A stretch of 64,000 nt of DNA from Artemia franciscana. Lineage: Eukaryota; Arthropoda; Branchiopoda; Anostraca; Artemiidae. Where the stretch lies: NCBI RefSeq assembly GCF_032884065.1, contig NW_027062665.1, forward strand, positions 819,001 to 883,000, given 5' to 3'. A program made the translations under genes and the position numbers. Each line of letters begins with the position of its first letter. Position 1 is the first letter of the stretch. A model generated the notes under the pieces. The model was not told the DNA's origin. It was given only the letters and a program-made list of their open reading frames with translations, and ran no database searches. Shown here one piece after another: positions 1 to 11,022 of this stretch.

Positions 1-640
1 GTGATATTTGGACAAATATTCACTTTTAGTTGAAGAGAAGTGGAACAAGTAAAAACTTGTCCACAAGGACGAAGGATAACAACGACTTAAAAGTAAATTT
101 TCACATAGCGACATTAAAACTCGATAAGCCTTTAGTTTGAACAAGTTTTAAAAGTAGTAGCGTGAGAAGAGATACATACATCTCCCGAGATATTACAGAA
201 GTGATACATCACCTGGTAAAAAAAAAGAATATCAAAAACGAAAACAGCTCTTTTTTTATTTATAGTTGCTCTTTTTTAGAATTTTGGTTCCTGTTGGGCC
301 GAGTTACTTACAGTTCATTACCACTAATTAGTTGTAGTTAGAAGTTGTGTGCATATTAGAAGTTGTGGAGGTAGGCCCGCGTATTTAAAAAAAGTTTAAA
401 TGCCCTAGTTTGTGCAGAATATCTATTCTGTAAAATTTCCTTCGCTTAAATACTTTCCTAGACTGTAAAAAGATCCTAAACTGGAGTTGAACCACTCAAT
501 CAAGTATGGACGCCCCACAAAATATTCGAGGGGGAGGGCACCAGAGTACCAATGGTAAGGGAAAGAGAAAGCACATGAAGATATAATATTAAATGCGAAA
601 TAAAATTATCAAGGAAAAAGAAAAATACTTGATTTTTACG
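1..640. other. AT-rich intergenic DNA
   Basis: No open frame of useful length or recognisable coding similarity is seen on either strand. The stretch is AT-rich with short A runs. I see no promoter or RNA gene. Confidence 0.5.
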
Positions 641-643
641 TAC

Positions 644-743
644 AAATTCGGGGTATATATTTGCACATTAGGGGAGGGGGGACCTGACTTAAACTTACCT
701 AACCCCCATCCCACCCCCTAGTGTGCAAATATATAGCCCAAAT
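644..743. repeat. Inverted repeat with G/C-rich centre
   Basis: The left arm (around GTATATATTTGCACATTAGG) and the right arm (CCTAGTGTGCAAATATATAG) are near-complementary and flank a purine-rich/pyrimidine-rich core, so the unit can fold into a hairpin. A related pair of arms recurs at 2820-3010, which makes this a dispersed family, probably a small MITE-like element. It encodes nothing. Confidence 0.6.
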
Positions 744-1189
744 TATATACTTTTAATATTTTCTGTCACTCCCCTCTTGTTTTCCACTGATTGGAAACTA
801 TTTGTTTCTTAGTACAGACAGATCAAACCGGTTTGTTCTAGAGTTTTACACAGCATAAAATTGAATTTTGACAGTATAATACATAAGTGCACTTTAATCT
901 ATCATACATTCAGTTATTATGTATTTAAGATTAATATATCATGCCCAAAACCTAGAGTTGAAGAAAATAGGACGAACTAAATTTTAAGACAATAAGAGGA
1001 AAAGGTATCATATTAAAGGGTTTATTTAATTTCTGAGTAAAACAACGGTTATATTTTGAAAGAGCATAAAAAAGGTCGTGGGTGGTATGTTTATGTAATC
1101 TTTGGCTCTATATTGAAAATAGCTCCAAATTTATCACGAAAGTCCTTCCCCCCTTTCTGCATAGGTACCATGATTTCCCTTTTTCATTT
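744..1189. other. Intergenic, nothing recognised
   Basis: AT-rich sequence without a credible open frame. A short stretch near 1061-1100 resembles the AAAAAAGG-CATC-GTGGTATGTT segments of the repeat just downstream and is probably a decayed piece of it. Confidence 0.4.
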
Positions 1190-1915
1190 CAGAATAATTT
1201 TTCAATTAAAATTTCGGTAAATTTATAGCAAATCATATAACTGGCTTACTAATAAAGTGAACATATCACTTGACAGCACAACCGTCATAAAAGGAGTAAG
1301 CTCCGAATATGGAGCGTGTAGTGAGCTTTTGTTTTCAAGTTTTATTTGTCCTTTGTTTTGTGGGACATAATTAGAACCGTAATAATAGAAGAGTAAGAAA
1401 TTATATATATATATATTAATATATTATAATATAATATTCGCTTCTACCTTAAATTCAAATTTAAGCACTTTTTAACCTATCTTAAAATAACCTTATTATA
1501 AATAATTTTAGCACTGAGAAAATGTAGTATTATTTTGTCGAAAACGGCGCGGAGAAAATATAGTATTATTTTGTCGGAAATTACGAATAACTCGTACTTT
1601 AATTGAAAATTCGTCATTTTTAAGAGCTTGAAAAGTGCTTAAATTTTAATTTGTGGTACAAGCGATTATTATATTCGTAAAGAACATAAAAAAAAGCATC
1701 AAGTGGTATGTTCGCTTTATTGGTAAGTCAGTTATGTGAACTGTCAATTTTTTGAAAATTCGTCATTTTTAAGAGCTAAAAACGTGCTTAAATATCAATT
1801 TAAGGTAGAAGCGATTATTATATTCGTAAAGAGTATAAAAAAGGCATCGAGTGGTATATTTACTTTATACGAAAGCCAGTTATATGATTTGCTATAAATT
1901 TACCTAAATCTCTTA
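1190..1915. repeat. MITE-like element with nested inverted and direct repeats
   Basis: The sequence at about 1210-1280 (AAATTTATAGCAAATCATAT and onward) returns as its reverse complement at about 1850-1905. Inside, CGCTTCTACCTTAAATTCAA (1439 on) is the reverse complement of segments at about 1630-1672 and 1785-1826, which are direct repeats of each other. No transposase is encoded. The outer inverted arms and lack of coding capacity suggest a non-autonomous DNA transposon; family unknown. Confidence 0.55.
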
Positions 1916-2815
1916 TATTTTCAGACCTTTGAAAATTAAACAGAATAGAAAAAGTTAAACAGAAAAGAAAACAAAATTAAACAGAAACGAAAACAACGTT
2001 CCAGCTGTCTAAAAAAACCTCTGCATCAATTCTCAAAATTACACTGAATTTTAACGTGTTTAAGTGAAATTCTTTGCCACGAGACACAAGAGAATCTTTG
2101 ATGAAATGGTATAGTCTTATAACCATTATGCTTTTTCCAGCATAGGAAGAAAAGTCAGTAATTCAATGATCTATGTCTGGTTTTTGATGTGTAGTAAATA
2201 ATTGAGACACAAACTTTGGAAAGTTGTGAAAAAATTATGTCACGTTAAGTTAAAGTGATAGTTACAAAAGGTAAATAATCGCTAGTGATAAATCATTAGG
2301 GGTGGCAACCTTGGACGAAAGGGTATTTTTGGGGGACCGTTTTTTTTTGTTTTTGTTTTTTTGAGAAGACAAATTTTTGGGGAAATGGCTTTTCCTTGGG
2401 CAAAAATTATTTTATATGTAAAAATCGTATTTTTCAGACAAAATCTGCCAACAATTTTGAAAACTGCCAAGAAGCAGTGCTACTTTGCTGCCCCACTTCT
2501 TGCACGACAGCCTATTCATAAGGAAGGGGTGGTGCTATAAAGCTCGAAGGGGGCTCATTTGACTGGCAATCGAAGTTTCTAGTCCCAAATGATCGGAAGG
2601 CAACCAGCCCCCATCCTCTGCTCATTTTTTCTAACCAGCCCGCGTACCCTCGAGTGATATTTGATAAAGAATTTGAGAAAGGAATTTAGTATTGTCAAAT
2701 GGTCCAAAAAACATGCCTTCAGTGTTGACGTGACCCAACAGGCCCTGGGACAAAATCCGTAAATAATGTGGGCACTTGTATGATTTACCCCCTACCTATT
2801 ATTCTTCTAATATGT
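1916..2815. other. Intergenic with one short repeat fragment
   Basis: No gene is recognised. At about 2520-2665 lies a fragment (GGGGCTCATTTGACTGGCAA-like, then GATCGGAAGGCAACCAGCCC) homologous to the tandem units at 22880-24200. The rest is unremarkable AT-rich DNA. Confidence 0.45.
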
Positions 2816-2819
2816 GTTT

Positions 2820-3010
2820 CTAACTCTGAATTTTGCACATTGGGGGTGGGGGCAATGTATAGCGGATATGCATGCCTAATATGTTAGGTTCAATTATTCT
2901 GCATATTATGTAGTAAGAATTGTTTTCTAGCTTCACACTGTCCAAATACTTTACCTCCACCCCCCACCCTTCACCCCTAATGTGCAAATACATAGCCCAA
3001 ATTATATACT
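2820..3010. repeat. Second copy of the C-rich inverted repeat
   Basis: Arms near 2831-2855 (TTTTGCACATTGGGGGTGGG) and 2955-3010 (CACCCCTAATGTGCAAATAC, then CCCAAATTATATAC) match the arms of the unit at 644-743. The spacing between arms is longer here, so the two copies differ by internal sequence. Confidence 0.55.
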
Positions 3011-3124
3011 TTCCATTTATTCTTCACTTCTCTTCGTCTTGTCTCACGCTAAGCTGAAAGAAACTAACGAAACAAACGGTTCTGTAATGCGTCAATGAAT
3101 GAACAACTTGAGTGGTAGGAGATT

Positions 3125-4461
3125 TCAAACAGTTTGTGGTAACGAACTGTAGTAAGGAGCGACCCGGCTCAATAGTAAACGAAACTCTAAAAATCGGAAA
3201 TTTGATGCTAAAAGATACATCAAAACAACAGGATTTTCATGCTGATTTTAAATATATAAGTTTCATCAAAAGTTTAGTCTTTGTAATTTAGTCTTTGTCA
3301 TCAAAAGTTACGAGCCTGAGAAAATCTACCTTATTTTGGAAAATAGGGGGAAACACCCCTTAATAGTCATAGAATCTTAACAAAAATCACACCATCGCAT
3401 TCAGCTTCTACAAATTCAGCGTCTAGCTCCTATCTACAAAAATGTGGAATTTGGTATTTTTTGCCAGAAGACAGATCGCGGGTGCGTGTTTATTTGTTTG
3501 TTTTTTTCTTTTTCCCAGGGGTCATCGTTTCGACCAAGTGGTCCTAGAACGTCGCAAGAGGGCTCATTCCAATGGAAATGAAAAGTTCTTGTGCCCTTTT
3601 TAAGTGACCAAAAAAATTGGAGGACACCTAGGCCCCCTCCCACGCTCATTTTCCCCCCAAAGTCAACTATTCAAAATTTTGAGATAGCCATTTTGCTCCA
3701 CATAGTCGAAAACCATGATAACTATGTCTTTGGGGATGACTATGGCTATGTGGGATCTATGGCTATCATTCCTTGGAGGAATATGTCATGGGAGAAGAGA
3801 AATTCAATGAAAAGGGCGCAGGATTTTCTAGCATTGCTATAAAAAAAAACAATGAAAAATAAACATGAAAAAGTTTTTTCAATTGAAAGTAAGGAGTAGC
3901 ATTAAAACTTAAAACGAACAGAGATTATTAAGCATATGAGGGGTTCTAAAAATACTTTAGCATAAAGAGCGAGGTATTTAGGCGGAGATAAATACCTCGC
4001 TCTTTATGCTAAAGTATTTTTAGTAATTTCAACTATTTATTCTACGGCCTTTCTGATTCAGGAGTCATTCTTAAAGAATTGGGACAAAACTTAAGATTTA
4101 GTATAAAGAGTGAGGTATTAACGAGGGGACAAAGCCCCTCATATACATAATAAAAATATAAGAATATAAAAGTTTGTTACGTAAGTTAATTCTTAAGTTA
4201 CGTATATTTTTTACTAATAAAAACGTTCGTTAAAAATTAAAAGTTCTAGTTGCCTTTTTAAGTAACCGAAAAATTGGAGGGCAACTACGCCTCCCTCCCC
4301 ACCCCTTACTTCTGAAAATCGTCTGATCAAAATTAAGAGAAAGCCATTTAGCCAAAAAAAAGAATTAGTATGCAAATTTAATTTTAATAATTTATGTGCG
4401 TAGAGCCAAAATCAAACATGCATTAATTCAAAAACGTCCAGAAATTAAATATAAAAAACTA

Positions 4462-4462
<1 letters not shown>
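3125..4462 (+). repeat. Family A dispersed repeat, full-length copy
   Basis: One end is a short palindrome (AACAGTTTGTGGTAACGAAC) followed by GTAGTAAGGAGCGACC. The other end lies near AAAACGTCCAGAAATTAAAT at about 4432. The same order of segments occurs in reverse at 17317-18715 and 49046-50265, and in pieces at 8340-9060, 32935-34450, 34700-35490 and 36790-37010. No open frame is shared among copies, so it looks non-coding. Length is about 1.35 kb. The class is unknown; it could be a large MITE, a foldback element or the remnant of a larger transposon. Confidence 0.7.
3946..4023. repeat. Perfect hairpin inside family A
   Basis: Arm 3946-3979 and arm 3990-4023 are exact reverse complements (34 bp), with a 10-nt loop. 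The arm reads CTAAAAATACTTTAGCATAA and onward. Equivalent hairpins at about 17686-17763 and 49476-49553 are also nearly perfect but have a different loop. Confidence 0.85.

Positions 4463-4523
<61 letters not shown>
4463..4523. repeat. (TA)n microsatellite
   Basis: About 30 uninterrupted TA dinucleotides directly follow the end of the family A copy. The Ile-Tyr reading frame here is an artefact of the repeat. Confidence 0.95.
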
Positions 4524-4526
<3 letters not shown>

Positions 4527-5024
4527 TTCAAATAAACTAACACGTAATATCTCCATGCGTTTGTTTAATTTTGAAAAACTAGGGCTTTACTGAAAACACG
4601 AAATCGACGCAACAAATTACAACTAGAAGCAGAAAAGTCCTTCAGCACCCTTTAGAAAATAAAGACTAATATGACGCTCAAAAGTTTTTTACCAGCCAAG
4701 AAATAAGTAAATCAGTATACAACTCTAATTCTCTGGAAACCTCAAATAAGACCAGTTTTCAGTAAGTGATCATTCGGTAAGATCATATTTCAAAAAAAAT
4801 TTCAGCGGCGCCACAGGATCCTCTGTTCGTCTTAGGTTTCATTTATTTATCGATATTTTCGATTTTTTTTTCATTTTGAGTTTAAATTGTTATTTGACTT
4901 TATTTCTGCTCGTGTTTGGTTTAATGTACTTCTTAACTTTTCTTTGAAAACCTTCCCTTTTTGACGAAGTTTTTGAAATAAATTTTGCTGAAAGACCTTT
5001 GTCCAGAATAGATACATCTAAGCA
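4524..5024. other. Flank of the Penelope-like element
   Basis: No coding similarity is recognised. The stretch is AT-rich and may include the 5' untranslated part of the retroelement that follows, but no terminal repeat could be delimited by eye. Confidence 0.35.
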
Positions 5025-6486
5025 GTGGAAGAGTTGAGTATAACGTTCAGTTATTTATTTTTTTTTATACAATTTATAACATATAATATACGGTATATAA
5101 AATATACGGTATTTCAAAGTCGGAAGAATTTAATTATTAGTAAAATACGAAATAAAATATATTCTAAATTAAAAAATAGTAACACTCAATCATTATTTTA
5201 TAATGCTAAGATAAAACAAGCAACTGCTAATCTACAGAATGAATTTGTAATTGTGCCGGTGGATAAAGCTAATAATAATTTTGTTATAATTTGTCAGAAG
5301 AAAAAGGGAGTTATGCACAACTAATGTTTACGAAAAGGTAAATATAGAGGATGAGAATTTAATTGAAAAGACTGAAGAAATACTTTTTAAAAATTTTAAT
5401 ATTAAAATAAATGACAATGATAAAAAGTTCCCTTTCCTATATTGGACTGTAATATTTCATAAGAATCCCCCTAAACCGGTTTATTGCTGGAGCAGCTAAA
5501 TGTCCAACCCGCATTGCTGCTACTGACCTCTCTTTAATTTTAAAGGAAATTATAAATAAACTTAAAACCTATTGTTCTGGTATTAAAAAAATTTCGAATT
5601 TTAATCCATATTTGAGTGTTAATAATTCACTGCAGGTGATAGATTCTTTAACAATGGTTTCAGCTAAAAGAATTGAGTCTTTCGACTTTGCGACAATGTA
5701 TACTAATTTATTACTTAATGTAGTGTTCGATAATTTAAAAACGGTTATCAAGAAATCTTTCCTCTTATCTAGTAAAAGATTCTTAAAAATAGACACTTAT
5801 AATAAAAAAGCTATATGGACAAATTGCTTTAAGACTACAGTTAACTTGAGATGTTACAGCTTGGATATGATTTTTGAGTTACTAGAATTTGTTTTATACA
5901 ATACTTATATAAGATTTGGTGGTGATTTGTACAAGCAAGTCGTGGGAATTCCCATGGGGGGGGGGGGGAATGCCAGCCCATTTATAGCTGACTTGTTTTT
6001 AAGTCAACTAGAATATAAATATATGATGGATAAGAATAATCCAAATAATATAAAACATGTTTTGTCAAATAATAAAGGATATTTAGATGATATTTTGGTC
6101 TTAAATTGTAAGGATTTCATTGATATTTCTAAAAATATATATATCCATCAGAGCTTATTCTTGAACCTAGCCATGGCGCTGGTCTTGAAGATCATTTCTT
6201 AGATTTAAATATTAATATTTCTGATAATAATAAATTAAGTTTTAAAATGTTTAATAAAACGGATGATTTTGATTTTGAAGTGATTAGTTTCCCATTCCCT
6301 GAAAGTAATATACACTCAAATATCACATATTCGGCGTTTTTCTCACAGTTACTTCGTTATGCAAGGATTTGTAGTAATTATATTGATTCTAAAAATAGAT
6401 GTAAAATCTTAAGCCAAAAATTGATATTGAGAGGTTTTTCTGCAAATAAATTAATTTGGCAATTTAAAAAATTTTGTTTTCATTAA
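5025..6486 (+). pseudogene. Penelope-like element reverse transcriptase, frame-broken
   Basis: Retroelement reverse transcriptase of the Penelope-like (PLE) type, which copies element RNA into DNA in the nucleus. Similarity lies in four consecutive pieces. A segment ending near 5310 has the N-terminal motif IVPVDKANNNFVI. A piece at about 5320-5470 follows in another frame. From about 5477 to 6202 runs the RT core: RFIAGAAKCPTR, catalytic motif A SFDFATMYTN, GIPMG before NASPFIADLFL, and motif C YLDD. From about 6145 to 6486 is the thumb-like tail (LLRYARICSNY). Frame shifts fall near 5310, in the C-run at about 5466-5475 and in an (AT)n run at about 6135-6143. A long G run near 5955-5968 appears to add two glycines to the GIPMG motif. 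No GIY-YIG endonuclease is seen. It is a dead copy; family-level confidence is high. Confidence 0.85.
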
Positions 6487-7250
6487 TATGAACTTTTAAA
6501 TAAATACCAAAAGAATTATCTGGAAATATTTAAGGAAATTTTCGGCTAATTTCGGAGGTTCGCGAAATGTTGATGATGTAGCGCCATCTATTTTGAATTG
6601 TGTTTCTAATAGCGCATTTTTTTTGAAAAATAGCCACATGGTAATGATGAATTCTATAATTGTTTAGTTCATTCAGGTTTTTTGCAAAGAGTTCATATTT
6701 GTGATCTGGTATAATTTATCACATTTAGTTTACCTATTGATGCTAAAAAGAGGAATATATTAACAGGATAAGCTTGATTTGGTGTTACTTGGTTGTTCTA
6801 CATTTGCTGGTTTTTATTTTTCATAGGCATGTATTTTGGGGGTGATACCTGACACGGGGATGCCATGGATATTCTGTGGTAGGCACAACACTTGACTGGG
6901 TAGAGAATTTAAAGTGCCGAAACCCTATAGGCAAGTGTATTCTCCTGATGAGCCCTTGTGTTGGGCTGTTGCCTCTGAATTATTTGTCTTTATTGTTTTA
7001 TTGTTTGGTAAATGACGACTTATCCTTATTGACGACATGACTGCCTGTCCATGGATTATTCTTTGTGGTTGATTGTGTATGGCTATGCTGTTTGACCTAT
7101 GTGATTGTATGGATGAGTAGGGTTAAGGCCTCGTTCAAGTGCTGGTCTATATTAATCACTAATTTAGGAAAACAGTCTTCCTTTTCTCCTTCTGTCTCTT
7201 TTTTTTTCAATGTGTTTGTGCTGTTGCATTGGTGGTTTCTCTTTTCGTAA
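6487..7250 (+). repeat. 3' region of the Penelope-like element
   Basis: After the stop at 6484-6486 the same frame remains readable for about 20 more codons (ELLNKYQKNYLEIFK), as in PLE C-termini. The block at about 6950-7243 recurs with few differences at 61468-61800, inside a (TA)n tract. This shows that it is a mobile 3' segment. It contains CTGATGAG at 6955-6962, discussed separately as a possible hammerhead relic. Confidence 0.6.
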
Positions 7251-7279
7251 TATTAATCATTGAACCAACTTTGACCTAA

Positions 7280-7414
7280 GGTTTTATACGGGGTACGATT
7301 CAAAACTTTGAAGATACACCCCTCCCTCTTAGGGAGAGAAATGTTGACCCTCTCCTTCCCGTGCGTTCCATTGAAGAATTAGACCGAAATTCTGACTATG
7401 ACACGGACTCTTAA
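7280..7414 (+). other. Short open frame, possible exon or element tail
   Basis: Between an upstream in-frame TAA (7277) and a TAA stop (7412-7414) there are 44 open codons with non-repetitive, balanced composition. They include PLPLRERNVDPLLPVRS and end in DRNSDYDTDS. The frame has no ATG. It directly follows the PLE 3' region and precedes a foldback repeat. It could be the C-terminal exon of a host gene, or of the retroelement. I do not recognise the protein. Confidence 0.3.
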
Positions 7415-7429
7415 TTTAATTTAAAAGAA

Positions 7430-7735
7430 CAAGTTTTTTCAACTGAAAGTAAGAAGCAATATTAAAACTTGAAACGAAGAGAAATTATTCTGTATGTGAG
7501 GGGTGTTGCCCCCTCCTCAATACCTGGTTTATCACGCTAAAGTTTTTAGTACTTTAAAAAATGCTTTTTATTCTAATTGTGTTTCAGGTACCGTTCCTAA
7601 AGAATTGGGACAAAAGGCAAACTCTAGCGTAAAGAGCAAGATATTGAGGAGGAGGTGATCCCCCGTATAATATCTGTTCGTTTCAAATTTTAATGTTGCT
7701 CCTTACTTTCAGTTGAAAATACTTTTTTTGTATTT
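7430..7735. repeat. Foldback element (GTAAGGAGCGACATTAAAAC family), copy 1
   Basis: The left arm starts near AAGTTTTTTCAACTGAAAGT and the right arm ends at its reverse complement, near CTTTCAGTTGAAAATACTTT. Inner arms also pair (CTCCTCAATACC with GAGGAGGTGATCC). Members recur at 17050-17316, 31690-32020, 32105-32395, 35490-35765 and 48770-49045. It has no coding capacity; it is probably a non-autonomous foldback or MITE. Confidence 0.75.
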
Positions 7736-7740
7736 AATTT

Positions 7741-8330
7741 CTTATTGTTTTTTGAATAATGCCGGGAAATTCAACTCTCCCTTTATGCCGGGAAAAATTC
7801 TCTGCTAAAAGTTCCTCGAAGTTGAACGCAAAATACACTCCCCCCCCTTTTCTTCCATCCTTGCTTAAAATTCCCCGTAAAAATTCTTGTGGACGATTCC
7901 ACCAGAAAATTATCCTTAACACACTTCCATTTGGAAAAGACTTATTTCTGATAGTTTCTTAAATCATGCTGGAAGCCCCCCCCCCGTCTCTCCGTGAAAA
8001 ATTTCTCTCGGATACCCCTTCTCGGTCCAGCCGAAAAGTGCAACCGCAGAAAACTCCCCCATGGAGATTTCTCCCATGGAAAATTCCCCCAAGGAGAATT
8101 TTTCCCACGGAAAATCCCTGCCCCTACGGAAAAATCCTGAGACAATTCTGACCCCGCTGAAAATCCTCCCCCCTCGAAACATATCCACATGTAAACTTGA
8201 GACGACAGAGAAAAAAGAATTTCGCATCGAAACTCTATCAAATTCCACCAGAATAAATTTTGTACTGGAAAGTTCACCCCAAAAACGTGGAAACCCGTGG
8301 AAAATTACCCAACACCCCTTCCGAAAAATA
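7741..8330. repeat. C-rich degenerate short repeat tract
   Basis: Variants of CCCATGGAAAATTCCCC and CCGAAAATCCTCCCCC recur irregularly, with phase lost. A G-rich counterpart in the opposite orientation lies at 33340-33545. Open frames on both strands here come from this repetitive composition and are not taken as genes. Confidence 0.5.
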
Positions 8331-8334
8331 TGTA

Positions 8335-9060
8335 TATACTTCCCAATAACAAATGCTATGCATAAGCAATGGACAATTTTCATAACTTACAGCCCTTCCC
8401 TCGGGGGCTGTGAGGGGTCAAGCTATCTCCATAGGCATTGGACCTTTCAACTGTGCTGAGAAAAATGGCTATCCCTAAATTCTGATTGGACGACTTAGAA
8501 GAAAAAAGGCATGGGTTGGCCCTCTGTCTTTTTGGTCACTTAAAAAAGACTACAGAAATTTTAATTTCCGTTTAAATGAGCCCTCTCCCTACATTTTAGG
8601 ACCACTGATTCGATTTGACCCTGAAAAAAAAAACGAACACATCCTTGACTTTTCTTCTGGCAAAATATACAAAACTCTATATTTTTGTAGATGGGAGCTT
8701 GAAACCTCTACACTGGGGTTCTCTGCTATGCTGAATCTGATTGTGTTATTTTTATTAAGATCCCTTGACTTCTTTGGGGTGTTCCCCCCTTATTCGAAAA
8801 TCAGGCAAATTTATTCAGGCTCGTAGCTTTTGATTGGCAACACTTAACTTATCTGCAAAATATGGAATTTGCAGAAAAATGTCTGATTCTGACTCTACAT
8901 AAAAATGTAGAATCAGAATCTTATATATTTGGAATCAGGATAAAAAGTCAATTCTTTTGATATATCTATTGATATCAAAATTCCGTTTTTTAGGGTTTTG
9001 GTTACTATTGAGCCGAGTCGTTCTTACATACAGTTCGTTACTACGAACTGATTAAAAGTT
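8335..9060 (-). repeat. Family A repeat, partial inverted copy
   Basis: Contains the CCCAATAACAAATGC...CTTACAGCCCTTCCC segment, the TTTTTGGTCACTTAAAAAAG segment and the terminal GTTCGTTACTACGAACTG palindrome, in the same order as 18020-18715. It is diverged and lacks the foldback half. Confidence 0.6.
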
Positions 9061-9315
9061 ACTAGGTTATACTTCTTAGTCTTCCTTTTTTGGATTCTCA
9101 TTCTAATTTACTATAACGTTTAAATTCTTTAAACTTCTGAGTCAGGGCATTAAAAAACAAAAAAGCAAAAATCTATGTTTTTCTTTGAAGATTAAACATA
9201 TAAGATTTTATTGGAGTTGCTAGTTAAAATTTCAAAGTCACTCCCCCTTTTCCCCTCAATGAAGTGTGTACTTCGGACTCGTTATCATATCATTTTCACC
9301 TTAGGCAAGTTAACA
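9061..9315. other. Intergenic, nothing recognised
   Basis: No open frame or repeat of note is visible between the family A copy and the minisatellite. Confidence 0.4.
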
Positions 9316-9915
9316 TTAAAATCCAGTGTTTGGTCCGGTGGGGACTAAAAGAGAGTGTCTTAGGAGATAAAAAAAAGTTTTCTTAAAAAATCCAGAAATC
9401 CAGTTTTTGGTCCGGTGCGGACTAAAAGAAAGTGTCTTAGGAGATAAAACAAAATTTTTCTTAAAATATCCAGAAATCCAGTTTTTGGTCCGGTGCAGAC
9501 TAAAAGAAAGTTTGTTAGGAGATAAAAAAAAAAAAAAAAAAAAATTCTTAGAAAACCTGTTTCTGGGCCGGTGCGGACTAAAAGAAAGTTTCTTAGGAGA
9601 TAAAAAAAAAGTTTCCTTAAAAAATCCAGAAATCCAGTTTTTGGTCTGGTGCGGACTAAAAGGAAGTGTGTTAGGAGATAAAAAAAAGTTTTCTTAGAAA
9701 ATCCAGTTTCTGGTCCGGTGCCTTAGAAAGTGTCTTAGGAGATAAAAAAAAAGTTTTCTTAAAAAATCCAGAAATCCAGTTTTTGGTCCGGTGCGAACTA
9801 AAAGAAAGTGTCTTAGGAGATAAAAAAAAGTGTTCTTAAAAAATCCAGAACTCCAGTTTCTGGTCCGGTGCGGACTAAAAGAAAGTGTCTTAGGAGATAA
9901 AATTTTTTTTTCTTA
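9316..9915. repeat. Minisatellite, about 8 units of about 77 bp
   Basis: Each unit carries TTTTTGGTCCGGTGCGGACT, then AAAGAAAGTGTCTTAGGAGA, an A run, and TTCTTAAAAAATCCAGAAAT. Units begin near 9322, 9400, 9478, 9557, 9634, 9701, 9776 and 9853. The A run varies most in length, which explains unit-size variation. Some units keep a multiple of three and leave a 96-codon open frame (9407-9697), but nothing suggests expression. Confidence 0.85.
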
Positions 9916-10170
9916 AATGAAAGGAAAGAGAGACATTAAAGCCTGAATTAGGCAGAACTTATTCTGCATATTAGGGGCGATGCCCCTTCTCAACCTCTGC
10001 TCTTTACTCTGTTTCATAGTGCTTTGAAAATGCTTCGCATTCTAATGCAACGGCTGGTGAGCAATCGTTGTAAAAATTTAGAAGGGGCTAGGATTGAACA
10101 ACCCCCCTCATATACGGCATAGTTTCGTTCGTTCTAAGCTTTAATGTTGCTCTTTACTTTTGTTCTTTAC
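9916..10170. repeat. Foldback element, diverged copy
   Basis: The arms AGAGAGACATTAAAGCCTGA and TTCGTTCGTTCTAAGCTTTAA with GTTGCTCTTTACTTT are recognisable as members of the GTAAGGAGCGACATTAAAAC family. Pairing is imperfect. Confidence 0.5.
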
Positions 10171-11022
10171 TATATATCAAGATGATATGTAAACCGTTGT
10201 ATTTATTTACAACATTGCAGACATGAGACAAGATACGATGAAGCCCCGTCCCACCCTAGAGGGATTTCATGTAAATTAAAAGTATCTTAAACATAATAAG
10301 GAAGATTAGTGTGCAATGTTTTGATTGAAGGTTTATATTTTGAATATCAACCAATGTGTTCCCAGGGGAGACCCTCCAACAAGGTTGACTCTATTTCGGC
10401 ATTGTGTAGTGACATGCATGAGAGGTATAGCATAAGTGGGAGACAGTAACAACGGTAATCAAAGGGGTAAAATTAACCTTGACTTGATGCCCACTTAATT
10501 GGACAATCTGTCTTGGCTTTTTCTACAATTGGCCATGACTTGACTTTTCCCACAACTATTCCATTTTCAATTCAAAAATCAACGGACTTATCTCCAGATT
10601 ATACCAGAGAGAAACAGGGTTTTTCTGTAAAATATTTTGTGTTCTTTCTATTGACCCAAAATTTGAACAATGACAAAAATTGCCAAAGTTATAGCAAAAA
10701 TTCTACATAAATTGACATTGACAACAATGAGTAAATGCAACATTGGGTATAGAAGGCGCGTTTTTTGGCTTCCCTGTCTGATACACACTTATGAAAATGT
10801 GTAATAGGTTTACTATTGTGTCATAAAATACTCTTGCAAAAAAGAAGAGAAATCTGAAATCTTTTTGAAATCTGAAGCATTTTCTATTTGTTTTAAAAGC
10901 CTTTGTGCACTTGTGACGCCCTTTGTGGCACGTTTGGAATCACTCTGGGGAAACTACCAACCCTAATGACTTGTTTATCTTATTCTCTCGGATTGCATGG
11001 ATTTAACTTCGTCTGTTTTCAG
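10171..11022 (+). other. Presumed intron upstream of the first zinc-finger exon
   Basis: No long coding frame. The segment at about 10505-10600 resembles the 3' region of the ankyrin/PHD family at 38.9 and 48.0 kb (GTCTTGGCTTTTTCTACAAT, then CCATGACTTGA). The segment ends in a pyrimidine-rich tract and AG at 11021-11022, a convincing splice acceptor for the zinc-finger exon. Confidence 0.5.

Noticed and set aside
7734..8459. Overlapping frames on both strands in the C-rich tract
   Set aside because: Low-complexity repeat DNA that also occurs in the opposite orientation at 33.3-33.5 kb with unrelated frames.
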